Shown here: positions 44,432-53,615 of the stretch, one piece after another | Layout: the number at the start of each line of letters is the position of its first letter | Numbering within the stretch: position 1 is the stretch's first letter | Assembly: GCA_945869265.1 (NCBI GenBank) | Contig: CAMBOI010000010.1 | Span: 1 to 64,000 of the forward strand | DNA length: 64,000 nt | Reading direction: 5' to 3' | Source: an uncultured Prevotella sp. | Lineage (GTDB): Bacteria > Bacteroidota > Bacteroidia > Bacteroidales > Bacteroidaceae | Translations under genes and position numbers: made by a program | Notes under the pieces: model-generated | Databases searched by the model: none | What the model saw: the letters and a program-made list of their open reading frames with translations, nothing else | What the model was told of the DNA's origin: nothing

Positions 44432-45523
44432 TTATACGAATTCCTCCCCGTATTTCAGTTGTGCCTCATTGACGTATTTGCGGATCTGTCCAGAGGTGTC
44501 CTCTTTCTTGCATATAAGCAATACGTTGTCCTTTTCGGCAACTATGAATCCCTCAAGACCATTAAGCACTGCAAGTTTGCCTTTCGGTAGTTTTATGACA
44601 TTGTTCTTGCAGTTTTCCATCATTACAGTGGAGTCGATGACCACATTGTCGCCTTTGGAACGGTTGAGACATTCGTAGATGCTGTGCCATGTGCCAAGGT
44701 CAGCCCAACCAAAGTTGCACTTCATGACATACACTCCAGAGCAATGCTCAAGTACGGCATAGTCGATGGAGAGGTTGGGGAACGAACCATAGCTTTGCTG
44801 GCAGAATCTTAGGGCGTTGTCAATGTTTACTCCTCCTGGCATTGCAGCAATGGCATTTGCCACTTCGGGATAGACATGATGGAAGCATTTGCGGAGATAC
44901 GTCACATTGGCAAGGAAGAGTCCGGTGTTCCACAAGAATTCGCCGCTTTCCATAAACATCTTTGCAAAGTCGCGTTCTGGTTTCTCGGTAAACGACATCA
45001 CACTATACACATCCTCTACTCCAGTGGGTTCTCCCATTTGGATGTAGCCATAACCAGGTTCGGGGCGACTTGGTTTGACACCCATAGTGAGGATGGCCTG
45101 ACGTTCACGAACGAGTTGAAGTCCTTCATTCACATTTTTGGTGAATGCATCGTCGTTGAGCACAAACTGGTCGCTTGGAGTGACCACCACAACGGCATCT
45201 GGATCGCGCTTGGCTATAGTGGCCACAGCCCATGTAACACTTGGAGCTGTGTTGCGACTGATAGGCTCGGCGATAAGGTTATCTTCGGGCAATTCAGGCA
45301 ACTGCAACTTCACCATGTCTGCATATTCCTTGTTTGTTGTGACTATGATGTTTTCCTTTGGCAGTATATTAGCAAACCTGTCGTATGTGATTTGTAGTTG
45401 TGAACGGCCTATACCAAAGAAGTCGATGAACTGCTTCGGATAACTGTCGCGGCTGCTTGGCCACAAACGGCGTCCCTTACCTCCGGCAAGAATGACGCAA
45501 TAACCCATATTTCTCTTTTCCAT
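44432..45523 (-). CDS. manC: mannose-1-phosphate guanylyltransferase
   Basis: The 363-residue protein has the nucleotidyltransferase signature ILAGGKGRRLWPSSR..YPKQF at its N-terminus and motifs such as VVVTPSDQFV, FTEKPERDFA and LWNTGLFLA. It has no C-terminal isomerase cupin, so it is the single-function form. It makes GDP-mannose from mannose-1-phosphate and GTP. A near-consensus -7 box (TACCTTAG, 45559-45566) lies upstream. Mannose-1-phosphate is also the product of the GH130 enzyme in this window, but the genes are far apart. ATG at residue 6 is an alternative start. Confidence 0.9.
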   Translation of the reverse strand: MEKRNMGYCVILAGGKGRRLWPSSRDSYPKQFIDFFGIGRSQLQITYDRFANILPKENIIVTTNKEYADMVKLQLPELPEDNLIAEPISRNTAPSVTWAVATIAKRDPDAVVVVTPSDQFVLNDDAFTKNVNEGLQLVRERQAILTMGVKPSRPEPGYGYIQMGEPTGVEDVYSVMSFTEKPERDFAKMFMESGEFLWNTGLFLANVTYLRKCFHHVYPEVANAIAAMPGGVNIDNALRFCQQSYGSFPNLSIDYAVLEHCSGVYVMKCNFGWADLGTWHSIYECLNRSKGDNVVIDSTVMMENCKNNVIKLPKGKLAVLNGLEGFIVAEKDNVLLICKKEDTSGQIRKYVNEAQLKYGEEFV

Positions 45524-45615
45524 AGCGATTATTATTTATTGTTGTCCGTTTTCAGCCGCTAAGGTACACAAAATTATTGGAATAAACAAATATTTTGTAT
45601 TTTTTTGAGTAAATA

Positions 45616-45647
45616 TTTGCCAAATTCAAAAATATGTTGTATCTTTG
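45616..45647 (+). promoter_or_regulatory. promoter of tRNA-Leu
   Basis: TTTG (45616-45619), 20 nt, TATCTTTG (45640-45647), ending 12 bp before the tRNA. Confidence 0.6.
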
Positions 45648-45659
45648 CACCCGCAAATA

Positions 45660-45741
45660 GCCCAGATGGCGGAATCGGTAGACGCGCTGGTCTCAAACAC
45701 CAGTGGAGCAATCCGTGCCGGTTCGACCCCGGCTCTGGGTA
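45660..45741 (+). tRNA. tRNA-Leu (CAA)
   Basis: The 82-nt cloverleaf has the acceptor pair GCCCAGA/TCTGGGT, a D-arm with GGTAGAC, an anticodon stem CTGGT/ACCAG with loop CTCAAAC (anticodon CAA), a type II variable arm and the T-arm GGTTCGACCCC. CCA is not encoded. The acceptor has a G-T closing pair. Confidence 0.95.
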
Positions 45742-45759
45742 CTATTCTATAAAAAACGT

Positions 45760-45797
45760 CCCTTGTAAATCAAAAGTTTACAAGGGATTTTCTTTTC
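45760..45797 (+). terminator. terminator after tRNA-Leu
   Basis: CCCTTGTAAA pairs with TTTACAAGGG over a 7-nt loop, followed by ATTTTCTTTT. Confidence 0.8.
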
Positions 45798-45830
45798 TTG
45801 GGTAGCCAAAGGGATGCCAAATTCATTATT

Positions 45831-46829
45831 TCACCTTCTATTCAAGATTACATATATCACTACGGGGGCTCCTATAACCGGGGTTATGGCATTCAGGGGT
45901 AGGAGACTGCCTGAAGCGGGAAGTGTGCAACAAAGATTGCATACAAGGGCGGTGATGGCTCCTACAATCATTGTCATAGGCATTTGTATGCGGTGATCGC
46001 TCGTGCGGCATATCATCTTGGAAATATGGGGCACTGCAAGACCGATGAAGGAGATAGGGCCACAGAAAGAGGTGACTATCGCCGTCAGCAAACCAGTGAT
46101 GACCAGCAGGTAGTTGCGGATGCGGGTGGTGTTGATACCGAGGTTTTCGGCATAACTCTCCCCTAGCTGTATGATGTTGAGCGGTTTGATGAGTAAAAGG
46201 GATGCTATCAGACCTAAAAGGCACACTGCGGAATATTGGATGAGGAGACGCATGGGTACACCGCCGAAATTGCCCATTCCCCACACAACGTATGACTTTA
46301 CCCCCTCCTCAGTAGCAAAATAGTTGAGCAAACTGATGGTTGCTGAGGCAAGATAACCTATCATGATACCGATGATGAGTAGCATTATGTCGTTTTTTAC
46401 TATCAGTGAGAACATGAACACCACTGCCATCACAGCCACAGCTCCAAGAAAAGCACCTGCAAAGACAGCAGCAAACCCGCTGAACGAGAGGGCTCCGGCC
46501 GTAAGACTGCCTCCGAAAAGTAGGATGACAAGAGCGGCACCCACTCCGGCACCACTGCTGATACCGAATATCGACGGGTCGGCAAGGGGATTGCGGAAGG
46601 CTGTCTGCAACATAAGTCCACTCACTGCAAGTGACATACCCGACAACAAGGCCGTTACTGCCTGAGGAAGTCGCGACTCCATGACAATAAACCGCCATAC
46701 CGATTTAGACGATTCACCACCTGTAAGGATGTTGAACACCTCCTCGGTCGGGATATCAATCGAACCGTATGCAAGGTTGGCTATGAACAGTAATACGGCA
46801 AGTATGACGAGCAGACAGATTTTCTTCAC
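45831..46829 (-). CDS. btuC: BtuC/FecCD-type ABC transporter permease
   Basis: The 332-residue inner-membrane protein has about nine or ten hydrophobic segments and typical FecCD phrases (RLPQAVTALLSGMSLAVSG, NPLADPSIFGISSGAGVGA, FCGPISFIGLAVPHI). It overlaps the substrate-binding protein gene by 4 bp and belongs to the riboswitch-controlled btuB operon. It therefore most likely passes cobalamin across the inner membrane. The operon ends here, with no ATPase gene before the tRNA. Confidence 0.85.
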   Translation of the reverse strand: MKKICLLVILAVLLFIANLAYGSIDIPTEEVFNILTGGESSKSVWRFIVMESRLPQAVTALLSGMSLAVSGLMLQTAFRNPLADPSIFGISSGAGVGAALVILLFGGSLTAGALSFSGFAAVFAGAFLGAVAVMAVVFMFSLIVKNDIMLLIIGIMIGYLASATISLLNYFATEEGVKSYVVWGMGNFGGVPMRLLIQYSAVCLLGLIASLLLIKPLNIIQLGESYAENLGINTTRIRNYLLVITGLLTAIVTSFCGPISFIGLAVPHISKMICRTSDHRIQMPMTMIVGAITALVCNLCCTLPASGSLLPLNAITPVIGAPVVIYVILNRR

Positions 46830-47935
46830 TGTACTTTCTTGAAATATGTGGGTTGACGTTTTGTCTGCGGATGGAACATTGCTATGAAGTCCTCAAGCAG
46901 ACGGTCGGGATGGAATGGTGTTGACTCATAGAAGGTGGTGCGCTCTGTGGAGCAGCCATATACATTTCCTTCAGAAAAAGCCTTGATATGCGAGAACACC
47001 TTATAGTCGTTGGATATACTATTGAGCGACTTCTCCTCGCCGCCATAGCGGAACAGCCATAAGTCAGCATCATCACATTGGCTGACAACCTTCTCAAGGG
47101 CGAGAGCCACACTGCCGCCATTATCATCAGCAGCAAAGCAATAACGACCTCCAGCATCGGCAATCATCCGTCCGATGGTGCTCTTGCCACCTGGCACATA
47201 CCATGTGTTGCCCGAGGGGAAATCCACCATCACCTTGGGATGGGAGTCATAAGCCTTTGCCTCGTCGGAAAGAGCTTTGTATCGTGTCACCACATCATTA
47301 AATATACTGTCAGCCTGTTGTTCGGCACCGAACAGCATACCATAGAACTTTATCCATTCGGCGCGTGCCAAGGGAGAAATCTCCATATAGTCGGCACATT
47401 CGATGATGGGCACACCAATGTGGTCGAGTCTGCCATAACCGCCACTGTTCTCGAATGGAGAGAGCATGATGATATCTGGCGAGAGGTCGATGATTTTCTC
47501 TACATTGGGCGACATGCTGCTGCCCACGTTGGCAATCTTGTTTGACGCAACGAGAGCCTTAATCTCCTCTCGTTTTACATATTCCACATCAGACATTCCG
47601 CTGATACGCTCCTTGATACCCATGTCGGCTATGACAGAGGCATGCACGGTGGTGAACACCACAGCATTCCTGACGGGAACATTTATGATAGTGCCTTCGG
47701 GCAGATGAGGGCAGTCGGGATTGCTTACAAGGATGTAGCGATGGAGCACTTCGCCTTGTTTCCATGGGTTGCTGATTTCCACAACCTTATATCCCTCGTG
47801 CTCCACGATGTTGAGCAGACGGGAATAAGACAAGCGAAGCGTGTCTGCCCCAGCCTGCGACTTGCGGCTCACGCCGGAAGTGCAGGATGAGAGGGCGACT
47901 ATAATAAGTGTCAAACAAAAAGCAAATTTCTTCAT
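46826..47935 (-). CDS. btuF: BtuF/FecB-type substrate-binding lipoprotein
   Basis: The 369-residue lipoprotein (lipobox LSSC) has a periplasmic-binding fold of the helical-backbone type: VVFTTVHASVIADMGIKERISGM in the N-lobe, KIIDLSPDIIMLSPF, and a C-lobe with VMVDFPSGNTWYVPGGKSTIGRMIADAGG. It should hand cobalamin to the BtuC permease. It starts 10 bp after btuG. Iron-siderophore binding is the main alternative, made unlikely by the upstream cobalamin riboswitch. Confidence 0.8.
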   Translation of the reverse strand: MKKFAFCLTLIIVALSSCTSGVSRKSQAGADTLRLSYSRLLNIVEHEGYKVVEISNPWKQGEVLHRYILVSNPDCPHLPEGTIINVPVRNAVVFTTVHASVIADMGIKERISGMSDVEYVKREEIKALVASNKIANVGSSMSPNVEKIIDLSPDIIMLSPFENSGGYGRLDHIGVPIIECADYMEISPLARAEWIKFYGMLFGAEQQADSIFNDVVTRYKALSDEAKAYDSHPKVMVDFPSGNTWYVPGGKSTIGRMIADAGGRYCFAADDNGGSVALALEKVVSQCDDADLWLFRYGGEEKSLNSISNDYKVFSHIKAFSEGNVYGCSTERTTFYESTPFHPDRLLEDFIAMFHPQTKRQPTYFKKVQ

Positions 47936-47945
47936 TTCTTATACT

Positions 47946-49055
47946 TTACATTACTACAACTTTCTTTGGGTTCTGTCCCCATGAGGTGAATGAACCGAGG
48001 AGCTTGTAGTTGCTGTCGAAGTGATATACAGTGCCGTTGCCAGCGCTATAGAGGGATGTGGTGATATAGAACGAACCATTTTCGCCCTCACTGAGTGAGT
48101 AGATGGTGGCATTTGCAAGAGCGGATGCTGCTGATGTAATCTTCGATGTTACATCGGTCTTGGTCTTTGTAGATGCGTCATACACGAAGTATGTATTTAT
48201 AGTCTCGTATGTTTCCCAATCAGTCTTTGAGAATACTGCGAATGCCTTGTTGTCGTTTTCGCCTTCAATCACGTATGTAGCATATTCACCGGTGTCCTCA
48301 GCCTTACCGCTCTTGATGTCATACACCCAGAAGGGGGTGTTTGTCCAGTCGAGTCCAAATCCCTGGATGAACACGTAGTTATCTGTGGCACACACGATCT
48401 GGGTGTTGTCGCATACGTCAACCGACTTGGTGGCAGCATCGGTGAAATTCTTGGTGTCGATGATAAACATACGCTTGTCTGGCTGACCGTCGAGAGTACT
48501 ACCACATGCAACATAGAGGATGCCATTTTCCTCGTCTATTCTTTCAGCAGCTGGTCCCACCTTCACCTTACCGGCCTCTGAGAGGTCGTTGGCATTGAGC
48601 TTTACAACATATCCGCCGTAGGTTGTGACATAGATAAATCCGTCGCACTCAGCGAGATAACGAGGTTGACCAAGGTCGCTACCGAATGCCTTGCGCGCCT
48701 GCTCTATTCCAGCCTTGTTGAGTTTGGCAACATAGCTTGAACCATAAACAGAGACGTAGATGTTATTGTCTTCGACGATGAGGTCCTGACCAGTGTCGCC
48801 CAACTGCTTCTTGTTTTGGATTAAGTAGAGGTCGTTGGCTGCCTTTGTCGTAGTGTCCATAACAGCGTCGAAGAATGCAATCGATGCGTTGTTCTTTTGG
48901 TAAGAACCTTCGTTGAGCACAAGTCCGCGATGTTCGGGCAGTGCCACATTGGAGCCATATTCAAATGGGTCGTATTTGTCGTCACTACATGATGTGAAAG
49001 CTGTTGATACAGCGAGTCCGCATAGTGCGGAAAGGAATAAATTTCTAAATTTCAT
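47946..49055 (-). CDS. btuG: BtuG-like surface beta-propeller lipoprotein
   Basis: The 369-residue lipoprotein (TSC, then the acidic SDDKYDPFEYG, a likely surface-export signal) is built of repeated four-stranded propeller blades of the YncE/DUF5074 kind, for example DLIVEDNNIYVSVYGS, ECDGFIYVTTYGGYVVKL and NGILYVACGS. In Bacteroides the protein BtuG, encoded beside btuB, has this architecture and captures cobalamin at the cell surface with very high affinity. Position between btuB and btuF under a cobalamin riboswitch supports the same job here. Assignment is by architecture and context. Confidence 0.75.
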   Translation of the reverse strand: MKFRNLFLSALCGLAVSTAFTSCSDDKYDPFEYGSNVALPEHRGLVLNEGSYQKNNASIAFFDAVMDTTTKAANDLYLIQNKKQLGDTGQDLIVEDNNIYVSVYGSSYVAKLNKAGIEQARKAFGSDLGQPRYLAECDGFIYVTTYGGYVVKLNANDLSEAGKVKVGPAAERIDEENGILYVACGSTLDGQPDKRMFIIDTKNFTDAATKSVDVCDNTQIVCATDNYVFIQGFGLDWTNTPFWVYDIKSGKAEDTGEYATYVIEGENDNKAFAVFSKTDWETYETINTYFVYDASTKTKTDVTSKITSAASALANATIYSLSEGENGSFYITTSLYSAGNGTVYHFDSNYKLLGSFTSWGQNPKKVVVM

Positions 49056-49082
49056 TGTCGTTTGTATAATTATTATGTTATG

Positions 49083-51092
49083 TTAAAATTCCACTGTTGC
49101 CGAAGCGGTCAGCGAGCGACCTGGCATTGGATAGTATTTGATAATCTCGTATTGCTCGTTGGTGATGTTGTTCACCGAGAGTTGGAGATTGATATTGCTT
49201 GAATTGCCGAGATTGAAGCGTCGTGATATGCTCACCGAGTGCTCCAGATATGGCGAGAGATGATATTCCCTGATGTTCTGAGCCATAGAATAGCGCTTGC
49301 CTTGACCTGTGGCTGAATAGCCGATGGTGAGCCATGGGGTGTTGAGTATTGCAGATATGCCGCCGCTCACCTTGGCCGTGTAGGGCAGTTGACTGCCGTA
49401 TGTGGCACTGCCGTCGCTTTTGTCCTTGGCGTCCTGTACAGAGATGGAGGCAGAGAGCATCACACTTGTTTTCTTTGCGATATCTATCTCAGTAGCTATG
49501 GTGGCATCCAGTCCCCATATCTCCACCTTGCCGAAGTTCACCATCTTCCATATATATGTTGATGGGAAGGCCACAATCTTGTCAGTCACATCATTATAAT
49601 ATCCGTCGGCGGTTAATGCTAAATATCTTATGCATCCCATACGTCGCGAGTTCCATGTGAGTCCAATACCGTATTCGTGTGCCTTCTCGGGGCGCAATGC
49701 GGTGTTGCCTATCTGCAGATAATACAGGTCATTGAATGTAGGCATACGGAATGTCGATTTATACAATGCCCTGAGATACAGAGCTTCTTCGGGCAGTATT
49801 CGCCAACTGAGCGACAACGAGGGAGAGAGATGCTTCCTGTCCTCGGGAGTCTTCAGTGAGTATTTCTCGCTTTCCGTCAACTCTTCTGTGGCGTATGTCA
49901 TTACAAGATTTCCCTCGGCAGTCAGTCTGCCTATGCGCAGTTTTGCGGCAAGGGCAGTGAGCGATGTGAATCTCAGCGGGTTGGGACTGCCGTTGACGGT
50001 AGTGCGCAATTTGTTGAATGACGCATCCTCGGCCAATGACATTGTAAACCATCTGAGCGGTTGCCAGTTGATAGTGGCTGAGGCATAATACTCGTCCTGA
50101 CTGTTGACTTCGCGTTTTATTCCGTCGGTGTATTTGATGTCGTATTCTTCATATTTGTTCCACGAGTGAGTGTATTTTGCCCTTGCCACCCACTGCCATT
50201 GTTCGTTCCACCTTTTATTATATATAGCTTGGGCAAAGAGGTTCTCGTCCCACAGATGCTCGTTGCTCTCATTGTTGTAGAGTATCACCGACCCAGGCAG
50301 TCCGCGGCTCGAACGGTAGTAATATCCCTTGACATCGAGTGAAGAGCTGTCGGCAAACAATGTGTTCACGTTTCCCTCCACATGCCACTGACTGATGCCG
50401 GAGTTTGTTCTGCGCTCGCGAGTGGATTCCAGTCCGTTGACAAGCGTATATGGATAGTTGCCGTCGGCACGCATATAGTCGGCATTAATCGACATGATGG
50501 TTGATTCGGAAAGTCGTTGCCACAGACGCAGTTTGGGATTAATCTGTCCCCACGACCCGCCAGAGATGCCTATTCTCCATAGTGATGCCTTGTCAGCATC
50601 CAGCTTTGGCTGTTCAGTGGTGATGCCCATCACGGCAGCCGATGCATAGTGGCGTGCCGACTGTAGCATGTCGCTACCCTGACCAATTGCGACAGACAGC
50701 ATACTTACATTGTCCAATGAGAATCGGCCTATGTCAATCTGTCCTGCCTGCGTGTTGCTCACCACAATACCGTCGTAGCTCACGGCAGTGTGCTGGGCAC
50801 CGAGATTGCGCACCGATACGGTTTTCATTCCGCCAATACCGCCATAGTCTTTCACCGACGTACCGGCGAATTTCTTCACTGCATCTGCAATGTTCTGCAA
50901 GCCCATGAGGCGTATGTCATCACCGCTAAATGACTGCACAGGTATTGTGGAGAAGACATTGGCGGTGCGGCTTCTGTTGGCCGTAACAACAACATCCTCT
51001 ATCGTATGCGTGCGCAGCGTGTCTTGTGCCGCAACACATGTCATACTGAAAAGGGCGACAATACCTGCCGCAAGTCTCTTTACTACAATCAT
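49083..51092 (-). CDS. btuB: BtuB-type TonB-dependent cobalamin receptor
   Basis: The 669-residue outer-membrane receptor has a signal ending near CVAAQ, a TonB box region (HTIEDVVVTANRSR), a plug (IADAVKKFAGTSVKDYGGIGGMKTV) and a 22-strand barrel that ends in phenylalanine. The start is the ATG at 51092 (MIVVKRL); the open frame continues upstream but that part is the riboswitch, not protein. Expression should be repressed by cobalamin through that riboswitch. It leads the btuB-btuG-btuF-btuC operon. Confidence 0.9.
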   Translation of the reverse strand: MIVVKRLAAGIVALFSMTCVAAQDTLRTHTIEDVVVTANRSRTANVFSTIPVQSFSGDDIRLMGLQNIADAVKKFAGTSVKDYGGIGGMKTVSVRNLGAQHTAVSYDGIVVSNTQAGQIDIGRFSLDNVSMLSVAIGQGSDMLQSARHYASAAVMGITTEQPKLDADKASLWRIGISGGSWGQINPKLRLWQRLSESTIMSINADYMRADGNYPYTLVNGLESTRERRTNSGISQWHVEGNVNTLFADSSSLDVKGYYYRSSRGLPGSVILYNNESNEHLWDENLFAQAIYNKRWNEQWQWVARAKYTHSWNKYEEYDIKYTDGIKREVNSQDEYYASATINWQPLRWFTMSLAEDASFNKLRTTVNGSPNPLRFTSLTALAAKLRIGRLTAEGNLVMTYATEELTESEKYSLKTPEDRKHLSPSLSLSWRILPEEALYLRALYKSTFRMPTFNDLYYLQIGNTALRPEKAHEYGIGLTWNSRRMGCIRYLALTADGYYNDVTDKIVAFPSTYIWKMVNFGKVEIWGLDATIATEIDIAKKTSVMLSASISVQDAKDKSDGSATYGSQLPYTAKVSGGISAILNTPWLTIGYSATGQGKRYSMAQNIREYHLSPYLEHSVSISRRFNLGNSSNINLQLSVNNITNEQYEIIKYYPMPGRSLTASATVEF

Positions 51093-51145
51093 TGCATAAT
51101 GTCTTCTTTCAAGCCCTATCCCACGAGGGTTGGAAAAATTTAGCA

Positions 51146-51298
51146 TCGGCAGGTCTTCTGACTTTTGCCAAGCTGGAATGTCTTCCCGATCATTGCGTGT
51201 CAGTGACATTGTTGTATTCCAGCCGTATAAAGGCAATCTACAGCAGCGGGACTGTCAGAGATTCTCACTCTGTTCCCTTTTAATCACATGGTGTGAAC
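51146..51298 (-). promoter_or_regulatory. cobalamin riboswitch 1 (upstream of btuB)
   Basis: Read on the minus strand, the core shows GGGAACAGAGTGAGAATCTC, then CAGTCCCGCTGCTGT, a B12-box-like TGTCACTG, and the closing GTCAGAAGACCTGCC. These occur in the family's order. It ends about 55 nt before the btuB start, so it probably masks the ribosome site when ligand is bound. Confidence 0.9.
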
Positions 51299-51310
51299 CA
51301 AATGCGGGTG

Positions 51311-51341
51311 CAAAGATAATACATTTTTCTTTATCGGCAAA
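51311..51341 (-). promoter_or_regulatory. promoter of the btuB operon
   Basis: -7 TATCTTTG (51311-51318) and -33 TTTG (51338-51341), 19 nt apart on the minus strand, directly before the riboswitch. Confidence 0.65.
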
Positions 51342-51456
51342 GAAAAAGCGGATTTTTTTGCAAATTTATTAATTTATTGTGATGAAGAATTTTTTTATTG
51401 TAATTTTCTTCATTAGCTTTAAAATGCGTTAAATATGTGAATTTTTTGTCTCCACA

Positions 51457-51488
51457 TTTGCGTAATATATAAATAATAAGTATCTTTG
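51457..51488 (+). promoter_or_regulatory. promoter of the second ATPase gene
   Basis: TTTG (51457-51460), 20 nt, TATCTTTG (51481-51488) on the plus strand, 38 bp before the start codon. Confidence 0.6.
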
Positions 51489-51526
51489 CGCAGTTATTCA
51501 TTTAACGTAACGCAAAACGAATAATT

Positions 51527-52669
51527 ATGGTTTGGAATAAAAATACAAAGAATCCTTTTGTGATAGAGGGATATGTGTCGCCAGATTATTTCTGCGACCG
51601 TGAGAAGGAAACCGCACTTCTTACGAGGCATCTGACAAATGGTTGCAACGTGACACTTATGGCTCCCAGACGACTTGGGAAGTCGGGATTGGTGTTCAAC
51701 TGTTTCAACCAACCAGAGGTACGCGAGGCATATCATTGTATCTATGTTGATATATATGAGACAAAAAACATTGATGAATTTGTATATGAATTAGGTAAGA
51801 GTATTCTCGCTGAGCTTCGCCCCAAGGGACGTAAGGTTTGGGAGAACTTCCTGAATATTCTTAGTTCGTTGAGATCCATAATCTCATTCGACATTAATGG
51901 CAATCCGGAATGGAGTGTGGGCATTGGAGACATTTCCCTGCCGGATGTGACTTTGGACGAGATATTCGCTTATTTGAATAATGCGGATAAACCATGTTTG
52001 GTGGCAATTGACGAGTTTCAGACAATAGCTAATTATCCCGAGAAGACGGTTGAGGCATCGCTACGCAAGAGAATTCAGAATTGCCACAATGCAAGTTTCG
52101 TGTTCTCAGGCTCTAAACGCCATTTAGTGGCGCAGATGTTCACATCACCTTCCAGACCGTTCTTCAACAGTTCGGCAATCATGGGTCTTGAACCCATCGA
52201 CCGCAATGTGTATTTTGATTTTGTCAATCGCCATCTCTCACCGATAGGAAAGACCATTTCACGTGAGGCTTTTGATTATGTCTATGACACCTATCAAGGT
52301 GTGACTTGGTATATACAATATGTGATGAATATGCTATACACTTCTTTTTCTCCCAACAGAGTGTTGGTGAAGGATGACGTGGAGAGTGTCGTGCGTGATA
52401 TACTCTCGCAGCATCGTTTTGCCTATCAGTCACTTATGTATCAGCTGACCTCTAAACAGAAGCAGGTCGTTATGGCTATTGCACGCGAGGGGAAAGTGGG
52501 GGCGCTGATGTCGCAATCTTTCCTTCGACGGTATAATTTGGGTGCAAGTACAGTGCAGGCAGCCGTAAGAACTTTGCTCGACCGTGATTTCATCACTTTC
52601 GATGAGGGAGTATATCAGATTGGCGACATTTTCTTGGCACAGTATCTTGTGATGAACTCCAAGGTTTAA
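51527..52669 (+). CDS. AAA-type ATP-binding protein
   Basis: The 380-residue cytoplasmic protein opens with NPFVIEGYVSPDYFCDREKE, has Walker A in APRRLGKSGLV and Walker B in PCLVAIDEFQTI, and a C-terminal winged-helix part (about 300-375). It belongs to a large Bacteroidota group of single-gene ATPases with no settled function. It differs from the DUF234 type at 31497. It sits alone between two cobalamin blocks, with its own promoter, and is probably a mobile or selfish-type gene unrelated to B12. Confidence 0.8.
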   Translation: MVWNKNTKNPFVIEGYVSPDYFCDREKETALLTRHLTNGCNVTLMAPRRLGKSGLVFNCFNQPEVREAYHCIYVDIYETKNIDEFVYELGKSILAELRPKGRKVWENFLNILSSLRSIISFDINGNPEWSVGIGDISLPDVTLDEIFAYLNNADKPCLVAIDEFQTIANYPEKTVEASLRKRIQNCHNASFVFSGSKRHLVAQMFTSPSRPFFNSSAIMGLEPIDRNVYFDFVNRHLSPIGKTISREAFDYVYDTYQGVTWYIQYVMNMLYTSFSPNRVLVKDDVESVVRDILSQHRFAYQSLMYQLTSKQKQVVMAIAREGKVGALMSQSFLRRYNLGASTVQAAVRTLLDRDFITFDEGVYQIGDIFLAQYLVMNSKV

Positions 52670-52676
52670 TGCCAAT

Positions 52677-53615
52677 CTATAAATTTGTTACTATCATAAC
52701 AATAATAACTCCTATTGTTTCGGCAGTGTGGTTGATGCGCACTGCCTTTTCCATGTCTTCCCTTGTCAGCGGTTTGTCGTGGTCGCCAATATATGGTTTG
52801 TCAAATGTCTCGCCGAAGTATTTGTGTGGACCGCCGAAACGACAACCAAGGATGCCGGCGAGGGCGGCTTCGGGCCAACCACTGTTGGGACTGGCATGAC
52901 ATGGTCCGTATTTCATAACAAACTTGGTGAGACTCAGGCGATTGGCGGATATTAGCATAAGCAAGGCTGTGAGTCGGGCTGGGATATAGTTGGCAATGTC
53001 GTCAATGTGTGCCGCCACCTTGCCGAATTTCAGATAACGTGGTGAATGATAGGCTATCATAGAGTCGAGCGTGTTCACCATCTTATACCCCATCATTGCA
53101 GGCACTCCGCCGATGGCAAACCAGAAGAGTGGGGCGATGACTCCATCGCTGAGATTTTCGGCAAGCGTTTCGAGTGCAGCCTTGCGCACTTCCTCGTCGG
53201 TGAGTTCAGATGTGTCGCGACCTACAATGCGCGCCACTTGTCTCCTGCCCTCGTCGAGCGAGCGGTCGATGGCATAGAACACCTGGCGCACCTCGTGGAT
53301 AAGTGTGGTGCCGGCAAGACAATAAAACACCAATATCGCGCGCACTGCTATACCTATATATATATTAATGTCATCGGCAATTAGCACCAATGCCCATGTA
53401 GCCCATACCACAACAGAGATGAGCGATATGGCAAGCAATGCTCCCTTGAACACACGACATGTTCCCCGGTTAAGCAAGCGTTCTCCCCTGGCAATCATCT
53501 TGCCGAAGAGCACAACAGGGTGGGGCAGTCGCTCGGGGTCGCCTAAGAGGCGGTCGAGAAGCCAACCGAATACTAAAGATAAATTAGGAATTAGGAGTGA
53601 GGAATTGATGTCCAT
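52677..53615 (-). CDS. cbiB: adenosylcobinamide-phosphate synthase
   Basis: The 312-residue membrane protein carries the CbiB/CobD signatures GWLLDRLLGDPERLPHPVV, a run of membrane segments, ENLSDGVIAPLFWFAIGG and SPNSGWPEAALAGILGCRFGG. It attaches the aminopropanol (phosphate) arm to cobyric acid. It overlaps the aminotransferase gene by 25 bp and is the last gene of the cobQ operon. Its first codons (INSSLLIPN) are written by a copy of the ATTAGGAATTAGGAGTGAGGA microrepeat, so the true start could be later, although no closer ATG is obvious. Confidence 0.9.
   Translation of the reverse strand: MDINSSLLIPNLSLVFGWLLDRLLGDPERLPHPVVLFGKMIARGERLLNRGTCRVFKGALLAISLISVVVWATWALVLIADDINIYIGIAVRAILVFYCLAGTTLIHEVRQVFYAIDRSLDEGRRQVARIVGRDTSELTDEEVRKAALETLAENLSDGVIAPLFWFAIGGVPAMMGYKMVNTLDSMIAYHSPRYLKFGKVAAHIDDIANYIPARLTALLMLISANRLSLTKFVMKYGPCHASPNSGWPEAALAGILGCRFGGPHKYFGETFDKPYIGDHDKPLTREDMEKAVRINHTAETIGVIIVMIVTNL

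Noticed and set aside
51093..51236. 48-codon N-terminal extension of btuB
   Set aside because: These bases are the cobalamin riboswitch core, and a good signal peptide starts at 51092.
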